DNA from: Sebaldella sp. S0638
GTDB taxonomy: Bacteria; Fusobacteriota; Fusobacteriia; Fusobacteriales; Leptotrichiaceae
Direction: 5' to 3'
DNA: 64,000 nucleotides
Assembly (NCBI RefSeq): GCF_024158605.1
Contig: NZ_JAMZGM010000006.1
Coordinates: forward strand, 1 to 64,000
This document shows, piece after piece, positions 44,181 through 51,920 of the stretch. A model generated the notes under the pieces. It was not told the origin of the DNA and made no database searches. It saw only the letters and a program-made list of their open reading frames with translations. The first letter of the stretch is position 1. Every line of letters starts with the position of its first letter. The position numbers and the translations under genes are program-made.

Positions 44181-44242
44181 AAAAAAAACTGAACCATAGT
44201 CCAGAGTTTTTTCACCAAATTTAAATATAAATAACCGTTTCC
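44181..44242 (-). ncRNA. predicted small RNA, repeat copy 2; best antisense match to the peptide mRNA
   Basis: Promoter TTGACA (44271-44276), 16-bp spacer, TATAAT (44249-44254); start near 44242. Terminator CTGGAC-TATG-GTTCAG plus eight T. The RNA would pair with the peptide leader at two blocks: 44211-44219 with 43974-43982 (9 bp) and 44223-44237 with 43955-43969 (15 bp including two G.U), separated by a 3x4 internal loop. The second block ends against the ribosome binding site. Confidence 0.65.
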
Positions 44243-44359
44243 ATTATAATTATATCATAAAACTTAAATATGTCAAGGTGTAGAGGTGTTTCTTTTAGGG
44301 TACGTTTTTTTATCATTTGGCAGGAAAGGAAGAACAATTTAGAGAAATACTCATATAAT

Positions 44360-44413
44360 AAAAAAACTGAATCGAAATCTAGAATTTTCAAGCTAAATAT
44401 AAATAACTGTTTT
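44360..44413 (-). ncRNA. predicted small RNA, repeat copy 3 (diverged)
   Basis: The -10 TATAAT (44420-44425) is intact but the -35 has decayed to CCGATA. The terminator is CTAGAT-TTCG-ATTCAG plus seven T: the loop-closing C-G pair of copies 1 and 2 has become T-A on both sides. Positions 44395-44409 are complementary to 43955-43969 of the peptide leader over 15 bp with one G.U. Expression may be low. Confidence 0.45.
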
Positions 44414-44525
44414 CAGTAAATTATATCAGAAAAATGAAGCATATCGGTATATAGAGGTATTTCTTCAGCGAAACAGAAAAAAAGTATCAGAGATATATAA
44501 TTGTAAAACGCAATAACCCAAAATA

Positions 44526-44556
44526 ATATCAGTGAAAATTCTGATATATTTTTTTA
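44526..44556 (+). terminator. orphan intrinsic terminator
   Basis: ATATCAG (44526-44532) pairs with CTGATAT (44541-44547), followed by ATTTTTTTATT. No plus-strand gene lies directly upstream, so it may close an unrecognised transcript entering from the repeat array. Confidence 0.6.
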
Positions 44557-44654
44557 TTGTGATACAGAAGTTTAATATTTGAAAAAAAGGGCTTAAAAGG
44601 CAAAATTATATATTCCGACCATATAAAAATTATATAATTAATTTCACAAAACAT

Positions 44655-44683
44655 TTGTTAAAAATATCATATTGTTATATAAT
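44655..44683 (+). promoter_or_regulatory. promoter of the pheA unit
   Basis: TTGTTA (44655-44660), 17-bp spacer, TATAAT (44678-44683), 33 bp before the pheA start. No attenuator or T-box was seen in the short leader. Confidence 0.75.
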
Positions 44684-44716
44684 TAAGAGATAAATACAGA
44701 AAAGGGAGTTAGGAAA

Positions 44717-45853
44717 ATGCCGGAATTAGATTTAGGAGAGATCAGAACCAGAATAGACAATATAGATAAAGAACTGGTAAGGCTTCTTGAAGAGAGAATG
44801 GTTATAGTAGAAGATGTAATCAGCTATAAAATGGCTAATAATATGAAAATATTTGATGCCAAAAGAGAAGAAGAAGTAATAAAAAAGAATACTGACAGAG
44901 TAAAAAACGAGAAATTGAAAAAATATATAGAAAAAATGTTTAATGACATAATGAGTGTAAGTAAGGAATATCAGGAATCTAAGATATTTGAAATAAAAGA
45001 CAATGATTTTAATGCAGATTTTACAGGGAAAATAATGGGATATACAGGTGTTCCCGGATCATTTGGACATGAGGTACTCCTGAATCTCGTAGGTGAGAAG
45101 CATCCCGAAATAAAAAAATACAATACTCATGAAGAAGTAGCAGAAGCTGTAGCAAACGGCGATATAGATTACGGAGTGATCCCTATCGAAAATTCTTCCA
45201 CAGGTGAGGTAAGGGACAGCATAGATCTGATAAAAGAAAAAGACATTTATATAGTAGGAGAAATATCACATAAAATAAAGCAGAATTTGTTGGGAATAAA
45301 GGGAAGCACACTGGAAGACATAAAAAATGTTTATTCTCATGAACAGGCTCTAATGCAGTGTTCAAAGTTTCTTAAAGAACACTCGGGCTGGAATGCTCTG
45401 GCATGCAGCAATACTGCCATAGCAGCAGAATTTATAAAAAAGGAAAATAATAACGAAAATGCCTGTATTGCTAATATCAAAACACAGAATATATATGGTC
45501 TTGAATTATTAGCAGAAGGGATTAACAATAATCAGGAAAATTATACAAGATTTGTAATAATAAGCAAAACACTGAAAATTTCTGAAAAGAGTAATAAAAT
45601 AAGTATAGTTGCAGTAACAGAACATAAAGCCGGGTCATTATTTAAACTGATTGAGATTTTTTCAAAAGAAAATCTGAATATGGTAAGTATAAAATCAAGA
45701 CCTATTCCTTATAAAACATGGGAATACTATTTTTATATAGACTTTGAGGGTAATCTGAATGATGAGAATGTAATAAGAGCTTTTGAAAATATAAAAGCCC
45801 AGATGAGTTATATGAAAATACTGGGGAATTACAGATCAGACATAAAAATATAA
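44717..45853 (+). CDS. pheA: bifunctional chorismate mutase/prephenate dehydratase (P-protein)
   Basis: Converts chorismate to prephenate and on to phenylpyruvate. AroQ-type mutase at residues 1-85 (LGEIRTRIDNIDKELVRLLEERM, DAKREEEVI); dehydratase domain about 105-285 (YTGVPGSFGHEVLLNL, GVIPIENSSTGEV, NYTRFVIISK); ACT domain about 295-375 (AGSLFKLIEIFSKENLNMVSIKSRPIP), where the IKSRP motif is the Phe-binding site for feedback control. The 378-residue length is normal. AAAGGGAG precedes the start at 44717. Confidence 0.95.
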   Translation: MPELDLGEIRTRIDNIDKELVRLLEERMVIVEDVISYKMANNMKIFDAKREEEVIKKNTDRVKNEKLKKYIEKMFNDIMSVSKEYQESKIFEIKDNDFNADFTGKIMGYTGVPGSFGHEVLLNLVGEKHPEIKKYNTHEEVAEAVANGDIDYGVIPIENSSTGEVRDSIDLIKEKDIYIVGEISHKIKQNLLGIKGSTLEDIKNVYSHEQALMQCSKFLKEHSGWNALACSNTAIAAEFIKKENNNENACIANIKTQNIYGLELLAEGINNNQENYTRFVIISKTLKISEKSNKISIVAVTEHKAGSLFKLIEIFSKENLNMVSIKSRPIPYKTWEYYFYIDFEGNLNDENVIRAFENIKAQMSYMKILGNYRSDIKI

Positions 45854-45874
45854 ATTACGGAGAACGGTGAAATA

Positions 45875-46576
45875 ATGAGAATTGATAAATTACTGGCGAA
45901 TTCAGGTATTGGAACAAGAAAGGAAGTAAAAGAACTTCTAAAGAAAAAAAGGATAAGTGTAAACGGCGAGATCATAACAGAGGCCAAAATGCATATTGAT
46001 GAAGATAACGATATTGTTACTTTTGACGGGGAGCGAATTGAGTACAAGGAATTTTTATATATAATGCTTAATAAACCTCAGGATGTGATATCGGCAACTG
46101 ACGATGAAAGACACAGAACTGTGCTTGATCTTCTTGAGGAGTCTCTTACTAAAGTGGGGCTTTTTCCTGTGGGAAGACTTGATAAAGATACCGAAGGGCT
46201 TTTGGTGCTTACTAATGACGGGAAAATGGCTCATGAGCTTTTGTCACCCAAAAAGCATGTTCCGAAAAGATATTATGTGGAATTGAAAAAGCCTCTTTCT
46301 GAGGAAGAAGCAAGAATTCTGGAAAATGGCGTGGAACTGGAAACATTTACCACGAAACCTGCCAAAATAGAGTTTATTACCGAGGACAAAGTATATATAA
46401 TAATTTCAGAAGGAAAGTACCATCAGGTAAAACGTATGTTTAAATGTGTGGGAAACAGGGTACTTTACCTGAAACGTGTCAGTATGGGTAATCTTGAACT
46501 GGATGAGAGTCTTGAACTTGGCGAATACAGAGAGCTTACGCCGGATGAGCTGGAATTGCTGCAAAGCTTGAAATAA
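45875..46576 (+). CDS. rsuA: 16S rRNA pseudouridine synthase, RsuA/RluB family
   Basis: Isomerises a uridine of 16S rRNA (U516 in E. coli) to pseudouridine. An S4 RNA-binding domain (MRIDKLLANSGIGTRKEVKEL, RISVNGEII) occupies residues 1-58 and the catalytic GRLDKDTEGLLVLTNDG, with the active-site Asp, is near 97-113. The KYHQVKRMF motif follows. At 233 residues it matches RsuA. It lies 21 bp after pheA. RluB-type 23S activity cannot be excluded. Confidence 0.9.
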   Translation: MRIDKLLANSGIGTRKEVKELLKKKRISVNGEIITEAKMHIDEDNDIVTFDGERIEYKEFLYIMLNKPQDVISATDDERHRTVLDLLEESLTKVGLFPVGRLDKDTEGLLVLTNDGKMAHELLSPKKHVPKRYYVELKKPLSEEEARILENGVELETFTTKPAKIEFITEDKVYIIISEGKYHQVKRMFKCVGNRVLYLKRVSMGNLELDESLELGEYRELTPDELELLQSLK

Positions 46577-46604
46577 ACTGAAAAAGATTTAAGGAGGAGA
46601 AAAT

Positions 46605-47420
46605 ATGGAAAAATTCGGATTACTGGGCGAACATCTGGGACATAGTTTTTCTGAGACAATTCATAATTTATTTTTTCAGAAAGCAGGAATAAATGGAAAA
46701 TATGAATTATATGAAAGAAAAGCAGAGGACATAAAAGAACTGCTGAATGAAATAAGAGAAGGAAAGCTGAAAGGTCTGAATGTAACAATACCTTATAAAG
46801 TAGAAGTAATGAAATATCTCGACACACTTTCAAAGGAAGCTACAGCTATAGGTGCGGTAAATACAATAGCACTGAAAGACGGCAAGCTGGGAGGGTATAA
46901 TACAGATTATTACGGTTTTTTGGAAACATTAAAGGTAAATAATCTGGAAGTAGAAGGAAAAAAAATACTTATACTTGGTACCGGAGGAGCAGCAAAGGCT
47001 ATTTACGGGACATTGACAGCTTTAAATGTGGATACTGTCTATCTTACTTCTATAGAGAAAGATGACAGATTCAAGATAAGAAACAAAGATAACATAATAA
47101 ATTATGTAGATGTTAAGAATCTTAAAAATATAGAAGGAATAATAAATTGTACACCAGTGGGTATGTATCCTCAGGTGGATAATCTTCCCCTTGCAAATGA
47201 CAGTTTCATTCCTGTAAAATATCTGATAGATGTTATTTATAATCCCGAAGAAACTGCCCTGATGGAAAAGTATGCTTCAATGGGTGTAAAAACAATAAAC
47301 GGTCTGATGATGCTCGTAGTACAGGCAGTGAGATCAGAAGAAATATGGAATAATATGAAAGCTGATGAAAAAGTCATAAAAGAAATATATGAAGATGTAA
47401 GAAAAATTTTGTATAAATAA
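46605..47420 (+). CDS. aroE: shikimate dehydrogenase
   Basis: NADPH-dependent reduction of 3-dehydroshikimate. N-terminal substrate domain: FGLLGEHLGHSFSETIHN, with SxS-type shikimate contact, and GLNVTIPYKVEVM with the catalytic Lys; GAVNTI follows. Rossmann motif ILGTGGAAKAIYG near residue 125. NCTPVGMYPQ and INGLMMLVVQAVRSEEIW complete the family pattern. 271 residues is typical. AAGGAGGAG precedes ATG 46605. Confidence 0.95.
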   Translation: MEKFGLLGEHLGHSFSETIHNLFFQKAGINGKYELYERKAEDIKELLNEIREGKLKGLNVTIPYKVEVMKYLDTLSKEATAIGAVNTIALKDGKLGGYNTDYYGFLETLKVNNLEVEGKKILILGTGGAAKAIYGTLTALNVDTVYLTSIEKDDRFKIRNKDNIINYVDVKNLKNIEGIINCTPVGMYPQVDNLPLANDSFIPVKYLIDVIYNPEETALMEKYASMGVKTINGLMMLVVQAVRSEEIWNNMKADEKVIKEIYEDVRKILYK

Positions 47421-47430
47421 GAGGGAGACA

Positions 47431-48279
47431 ATGTTTAATTTTTTTAAAAAGCCTATATCAAAAGAAGAAGAAAACAAAATAACAATTACAAAAATAGAGA
47501 TAATCAAATATAAAAAATTAATAAAAGCAATTGTTGGAAACAGAGGAGACACTCTATACAAATTTATTGACGAATATAACAACAGAAATCTGAAAAACAT
47601 AAATGTAGAAATAAGAAGTACAATATTAAAACATCATACATATGATACACCAGAAGAGTTTGAGATAGACTTATTTAATACATATTTTTCAGAGCTTGCT
47701 TTAATGTATCTGGAAAGTAAAGGGTATTTGCTGTCTGTGGACTGGAAAGGCGAGGACAGCGAAGGTGACATAGAGAAGTTCGTAAGTAACAATCTTATGG
47801 CAAAAGGTGAAGAGATGATACATTTTGATAATCTGATAAACCTTCGTAAGAGAATTAATGAAGATGAAATCTGTGTATATGATTCGGATTTTCTGCTGAT
47901 AAAACTGAAATTAATAGATACTGAACTGAAAGAAAGAGGCTACTCACTTTATTTTATAAATGACAACAGCGACACATATCATATATTTATGGCAAAAACA
48001 GGATCAATAACAGAAGACGAGAAAATAATAAATTTCTGGGCAGCAGATGTGGATGATTATAAGTATAACGGGTTGGGCAGAAAGCTGAAAGCAGGAATCA
48101 GCAATCACAAACTGTCTGTGGTTCAGGAAAATGGAACTATAAAGGAAATTTTGAAAGATACTGTATTTTTTGTAAATGATGAAACAGAAACAGAACTTGA
48201 AATAGAAACTGTTAGTTGTGAAGATACAATAAAAGGTAAAATAAAAAATAATAATATTGATTATGAGATAATTTCGTGA
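47431..48279 (+). CDS. uncharacterised cytoplasmic protein, weakly DUF6630-like
   Basis: A 282-residue acidic protein without signal peptide or membrane segments. N-terminus FNFFKKPISKEEENKI, then a helical region (KKLIKAIVGNRGDTLYKFIDEY), GYLLSVDWKGED near residue 95 and GYSLYFINDNSDTYHIFMAKT near 170. The last two segments are in the positions I would expect for DUF6630 proteins, but I could not verify this. It starts 10 bp after aroE, so it is probably co-transcribed, with no functional clue. AGAGGGAG precedes ATG. Confidence 0.7.
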   Translation: MFNFFKKPISKEEENKITITKIEIIKYKKLIKAIVGNRGDTLYKFIDEYNNRNLKNINVEIRSTILKHHTYDTPEEFEIDLFNTYFSELALMYLESKGYLLSVDWKGEDSEGDIEKFVSNNLMAKGEEMIHFDNLINLRKRINEDEICVYDSDFLLIKLKLIDTELKERGYSLYFINDNSDTYHIFMAKTGSITEDEKIINFWAADVDDYKYNGLGRKLKAGISNHKLSVVQENGTIKEILKDTVFFVNDETETELEIETVSCEDTIKGKIKNNNIDYEIIS

Positions 48280-48415
48280 TCTTCGTCATATTTACGCATT
48301 AAACTGAAATATGACTGATTGTGAATATTTTGCTACTGGCAGATATTGCTGTTTTAAGCAGAAGCAGGATAAAATTTTTGGAATCTCATAAAAATTCACA
48401 GATTGGAGCAAAAAA

Positions 48416-49270
48416 ATGTTTAAGAAAATTTCCGGAAAAGATACATCTTTAGATGAAAGTGCTGAAATAAATGAAAAATTAAAAGAACTGGCTGAGGAAA
48501 ATAATGAAAGACTCTTTGAAGATTCAGAAGGGTTATATGAAAGAATACAAAATGATCTGGATTATATGCTTGCAAAAGAAATAGGAGCAGATGAGTACGG
48601 GGAACTGGACAGTATGATACAGATACTTATTCCGGAAGGATATAAAATTTATGAAAAAATCAAAGAAGAATTTTTCAGTAATAAAAAAGAAGCAATGGAA
48701 AAAGTATTAGGAATTACTGATGTAGAAAATATGACTTTTACTGAATTTATTTATTTTTATCTTCAAAAAAATACAGATTCTTATTATTATGAAAATCTGG
48801 CAACTGGTTATGTAAAAGGATTTAAAAAACTTTTGGATGATGAAGGTATAAATCTGGAGAATATTAACTGGGAAAGTCTTGAAGGAAAAGAAGAGTCATA
48901 TGAGGAACTCCTGATAGATATAGTTCTTTCATTAATAAATAAAGCATTGAAAAATGAAAAGAAAACATTATTTGGAATAGATATAGGAATGGGTTCAAAA
49001 ATTTTCTTTTTGAGAGATACTGAAGATTATAAGAAAATAAAAGAAATTGAAACAGATTTCTATTATGTATATGATATTGAATATGTGAAAGGTTTTTATA
49101 CATCAATATATGAAATTATAGTTGCTCCGTTTAAAGAGCTGGAAGTTTCAAAAGGTGATTTTGTGGAGCTGGCTGAAGGTGAAACGGGTATAGTAAAGGT
49201 AAAAACTCTTTTTAAGGCTGAAAACAAAGAATATGATATAAATAAAAATATACTGAAACAGGTTTTTTAA
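48416..49270 (+). CDS. uncharacterised acidic cytoplasmic protein
   Basis: A 284-residue protein rich in Glu, Lys, Asp and Tyr, with no signal peptide or membrane helix. The N-terminal half is predicted helical (INEKLKELAEENNERLFEDSE, ESYEELLIDIVLSLINKALKN); the C-terminal half looks beta-rich (KIFFLRDTEDYKKIKEIETDFYYVYDIEY, FVELAEGETGIVKVKTLF). Both it and the gene before it begin M-F-(N/K)-(F/K)-K and have similar length and layout, so they might be distant relatives. No family recognised. A 136-bp spacer upstream holds nothing clear. GGAGC lies 5-9 nt before ATG 48416. Confidence 0.7.
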   Translation: MFKKISGKDTSLDESAEINEKLKELAEENNERLFEDSEGLYERIQNDLDYMLAKEIGADEYGELDSMIQILIPEGYKIYEKIKEEFFSNKKEAMEKVLGITDVENMTFTEFIYFYLQKNTDSYYYENLATGYVKGFKKLLDDEGINLENINWESLEGKEESYEELLIDIVLSLINKALKNEKKTLFGIDIGMGSKIFFLRDTEDYKKIKEIETDFYYVYDIEYVKGFYTSIYEIIVAPFKELEVSKGDFVELAEGETGIVKVKTLFKAENKEYDINKNILKQVF

Positions 49271-49298
49271 CTTTTCATACAGGCATTAAGGAGAAAAT

Positions 49299-49492
49299 AT
49301 GAAGCTGGATGTAGAAAAAACAGATATAAATATATTGTTAAGTATAGTAAATATGAAATTAAGAGATGAATTCGACGATCTTGAGATTTATGCAGTTATT
49401 ATGATATAAAAAAAGAAGAGCTGGAAAAAAGGCTGAAAACCCATGATTATGAATACTCGGCTCTAAATAAACAGTTTATAAAAAAAGTTTGA
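49299..49492 (+). pseudogene. DUF4250-type small protein, frameshifted
   Basis: AAGGAG precedes ATG 49299. The first frame reads ...NILLSIVNMKLRDEFDDLE and then runs into a stop; one base back, the continuation DLCSYYDIKKEELEKRLKTHDYEY...NKQF is open to TGA 49490-49492. Joined, they match the layout of DUF4250 (MLLSxxNxKLRDxxxSLDxLCxDxxIxxEELxxKLxxxGYxYxxxxNQF). A single missing base, most simply one G near 49385 (CTTGAGAT instead of CTTGAGGAT), explains the break. It may be a true pseudogene or a sequencing error; the function of the family is unknown. Confidence 0.7.
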
Positions 49493-49548
49493 TAAATAAT
49501 GTTTGGTATGTGAAAAAACCGGGAATATGGTGAAATGAGGTATTAAAC

Positions 49549-50432
49549 ATGGAAAATACTGATAAAATAAAAAAAGATAATTTTGCAAGAAATGTAATTT
49601 TGAGAGACGGCGGGCAGGTAAATGCAATAGGTCAGGGAACATGGCGTATGGGCGAAAAGCATTCGGAAAAATTAAAAGAAGTAAAAGTTCTCAGATTAGG
49701 AATTGATCTGGGAATGACACTTATAGACACGGCAGAAATGTACGGCAGCGGCGGAGCGGAAGAAATAACAGGCGAAGCAGTAAAAGGAATAAGAGATAAA
49801 GTTTTTGTTGTTTCAAAGGTTTATCCCCAAAATGCCGATAAAAAAAGAGCGGTTCTCTCATGTGAAAATTCTCTGAAAAGACTTGGTACAGATTATATTG
49901 ATTTATATCTGCTTCATTGGAGGGGTTCAGTTCCTCTTCATGAAACTGTGGATGTAATGGAACAGCTTGTAAAAGATGGGAAAATAAAGAGATGGGGAGT
50001 TTCGAACTTTGATGTAAAAGATATGGAAGAGTTATGGAAAATACCCAAAGGATCAAACTGTGCAGTTAATCAGGTTTTGTATCATTTAGGATCACGCGGG
50101 ATTGAATATGATCTGCTTCCGTGGTGCAGGGGAAAAGGACTTCCAGTAATGGCTTACTGCCCTGTTGCGCAAGGCGGTGTGCTTAGAGAGGAACTTTTAG
50201 GAAATAAGACGGTGAAAAAATAGCAGAAAAAAGGGGAATCAGTGAAGTGCAGGTATTACTTGCGTGGACTGTCAGAGAAAAGGATATTATTTCTATTCCG
50301 AAAGCTGTGCAGGAAAATCATATATATGAAAATGCAGAAACAGGAGGGATTTTTCTTTCAAAAGAGGAAATCAATGCTCTTGATTCTGAATTTCCGGCTC
50401 CTAATACTAAAGTGTGGCTGGATATTGTTTAG
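49549..50432 (+). pseudogene. aldo/keto reductase, split by a frameshift in an A run
   Basis: The N-terminal 224 residues end at TAG 50221-50223: [28 protein letters not shown] (catalytic Asp/Tyr), VFVVSKVYP (Lys) and [13 protein letters not shown] (His). The rest of the enzyme continues in another frame from about 50219: [21 protein letters not shown] and ISIPKAVQENHIYENAET up to TAG 50430-50432. The switch lies at GTG-AAAAAA-TAG; a run of seven A instead of six would restore one frame of about 294 codons. So it is a pseudogene, a slippage-controlled gene or a sequencing error. Confidence 0.8.
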
Positions 50433-50480
50433 CATTAAGAAAAAGAATCAGCAAATTTATGTTATTTTTTAAGGAGAATA

Positions 50481-50978
50481 ATGAAAAATATAGTATTAAT
50501 TGGTATGCCGGCTTCAGGCAAGACCACAATATCAGAATTACTCGCTGAAAAGCTGGAAATGGAAAAGTATGATGTGGATATTTATCTTGAGGAAAAAGAA
50601 GGAAGACTGATAAAAGATATTTTTTCTGAATTTGGAGAGGAGTATTTCAGAGATCTGGAAGAAAAATACACAAATGAGCTTTCCGATAAAGACGGGATTA
50701 TTATTTCCACAGGCGGAGGAGTGATAAAAAGAGAAAAAAACATAGAAAATCTGAAAAAAAACGGTATTGTTATATTTCTGGACAGGGAACCGGAAGAGAT
50801 AGCAAAAGAAGATCATACATTAAGACCTCTGCTTCAGGATATTGCCAATATTGAAAAGTTATATGGGGAGAGATATCATTTATATGAAGGTTATGCTGAC
50901 TATATTGTAAGAAATAACACTTCTCTCGAACAGGTAATAGAAACAATAATAAAGATTATAAATGAGGTGGGAGAATGA
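50481..50978 (+). CDS. aroK: shikimate kinase
   Basis: Phosphorylates shikimate at O3. P-loop GMPASGKTTISELLA at residues 8-22, the DxD-type DVDIYLEEKEGRLIKDIF, FRDLEEKY and STGGGVIKRE, where GGG contacts shikimate; LRPLLQD forms the lid region. 165 residues is normal. AAGGAG precedes ATG 50481. The stop overlaps the next start as ATGA. Confidence 0.94.
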   Translation: MKNIVLIGMPASGKTTISELLAEKLEMEKYDVDIYLEEKEGRLIKDIFSEFGEEYFRDLEEKYTNELSDKDGIIISTGGGVIKREKNIENLKKNGIVIFLDREPEEIAKEDHTLRPLLQDIANIEKLYGERYHLYEGYADYIVRNNTSLEQVIETIIKIINEVGE

Positions 50979-51409
50979 AATTTTTAGTGGTAAACGGGCC
51001 TAATTTGAATTTTTTGGGAATACGTGAAAAGGGAGTTTATGGTTCTGAGACATATAAGGAACTCGTGGAATATATTAAGGACGTAAGCGGAAAACTTGTA
51101 GAGAGTATAGAAGTAAAACAGTCAAACAGCGAGGGGGAAATTATAGATTTCCTGCAGAAAGCTTATTATGACAAAGTAGACGGAATAATAATAAATCCCG
51201 GAGCTTATACTCATTACAGCTATGCGATTTATGACGCGCTGAAAGCTGTTTCGATTCCAGCTGTGGAGGTTCATATGAGCGATATTCACAACAGGGAAGA
51301 ATTCAGAAAAACATCTGTAACTGCACCGGCATGTATAAAGCAGATATGCGGTAAAGGTAAGGAAGGGTACATTGAGGGAGTGTTATATCTGCTGGAATAT
51401 CTGAAATAA
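50975..51409 (+). CDS. aroQ: type II 3-dehydroquinate dehydratase
   Basis: Dehydrates 3-dehydroquinate in the shikimate pathway. NGPNLNFLGIREKGVYGS contains the catalytic Tyr of type II enzymes, IKQSNSEGEIIDFLQ the family core, IINPGAYTHYSYAIYDAL the active-site Asn, and VEVHMSDIHNREEFRKTS the catalytic His. 144 residues is standard. Translation is coupled to aroK by a 4-nt overlap. Confidence 0.95.
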   Translation: MKFLVVNGPNLNFLGIREKGVYGSETYKELVEYIKDVSGKLVESIEVKQSNSEGEIIDFLQKAYYDKVDGIIINPGAYTHYSYAIYDALKAVSIPAVEVHMSDIHNREEFRKTSVTAPACIKQICGKGKEGYIEGVLYLLEYLK

Positions 51410-51441
51410 TATTCCCAGCAGAAAACAAAACAGGAGGAAAC

Positions 51442-51888
51442 ATGGGATTTAATGATAATAAAAGCGTACAGGTCTGCAGAGTAGCACTGAAAATGGCCAT
51501 TTCCTCAAGAGAAGAGGAAAAGAAGTATATGGAAGACTTCAAAAAGAAAAATATAAAAGTGGCCGCAGTGGACATAGGCGGAAAAATGCCTGATTCCAGA
51601 TTCAAATTCATAGAAAGTGCATTGGTGGCAGCTAAAAGAAATGGTCTTATTACAGACAGCCATGTTCATGACGGGGCGGTAATAGGTGCCATGAGAGAAG
51701 CGATAAGCCAGATTGAAACAAATATAAACGGTTTGAGTGTGGGAGGAAAGATAGGGATAGCAAGAGATGGTGAGCATCTCAGTGTTGCGGTATTTCTGAG
51801 TGTGGGAGTACTACAGTTTAATGAAGTAATAAGTTCCATTGCACACAGGTCTGTTCCGATATTTAAAGAGGAAAAGGAACTGACTTAA
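51442..51888 (+). CDS. hutP: HutP-family RNA-binding antiterminator
   Basis: A 148-residue protein resembling HutP of B. subtilis, which binds L-histidine and Mg2+ and then RNA to prevent termination in the hut operon. Matching segments: FIESALVAAKRNGLITDSHVHDGAVIGAMREAI, GLSVGGKIGIARDGEHLSVAVFLSVGVLQFNEVISSIAHRSV (compare HutP ...LRFAVVRG...GEWIAVALYGTIGAP...GLEHEAIG). No hut genes are nearby; a promoter and an amino acid-type ABC importer follow. Its RNA target is unknown. AGGAGG precedes ATG 51442. Confidence 0.75.
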   Translation: MGFNDNKSVQVCRVALKMAISSREEEKKYMEDFKKKNIKVAAVDIGGKMPDSRFKFIESALVAAKRNGLITDSHVHDGAVIGAMREAISQIETNINGLSVGGKIGIARDGEHLSVAVFLSVGVLQFNEVISSIAHRSVPIFKEEKELT

Positions 51889-51891
51889 TAA

Positions 51892-51920
51892 TTGACTTAA
51901 TTCACAATTTTTGATAGTAT
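51892..51920 (+). promoter_or_regulatory. promoter of the ABC importer operon
   Basis: TTGACT (51892-51897), 17-bp spacer, TAGTAT (51915-51920). The leader to the first gene is only about 40 nt, so there is no room for a T-box or similar riboswitch. Confidence 0.7.

Larger units (their letters stand above)
44001..44480. repeat. three tandem copies of a ~180-bp small-RNA unit
   Basis: Copy 1 is 44001-44180, copy 2 44181-44359, copy 3 44360 to about 44480 (shorter, more diverged). Each begins with an A run and ACTGAA..., and contains the AT-rich promoter block. Copies 1 and 2 also share an almost invariant stretch TAGAGGTGTTTCTTTTAGGG (44101-44120, 44281-44300) then TACG, just upstream of the minus-strand -35, and end in ACTCATATAAT. 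The full 43848-44716 spacer contains no protein gene other than the 18-residue ORF. Confidence 0.85.

Noticed and set aside
44001-44480. Tandem repeat array as a CRISPR or transposon remnant
   Set aside because: Unit of about 180 bp, only three copies, no spacers, no terminal inverted repeats or transposase; promoter plus terminator per unit fits small-RNA genes better.
44684-44716. Phe leader or T-box before pheA
   Set aside because: Only about 30 bp separate promoter and start codon, too short for either.
50200-50240. Programmed -1 ribosomal frameshift in the aldo/keto reductase
   Set aside because: GTG-AAAAAA-TAG is a poor slippery heptamer in the needed register and no downstream structure is clear; a base loss or transcript slippage is simpler.
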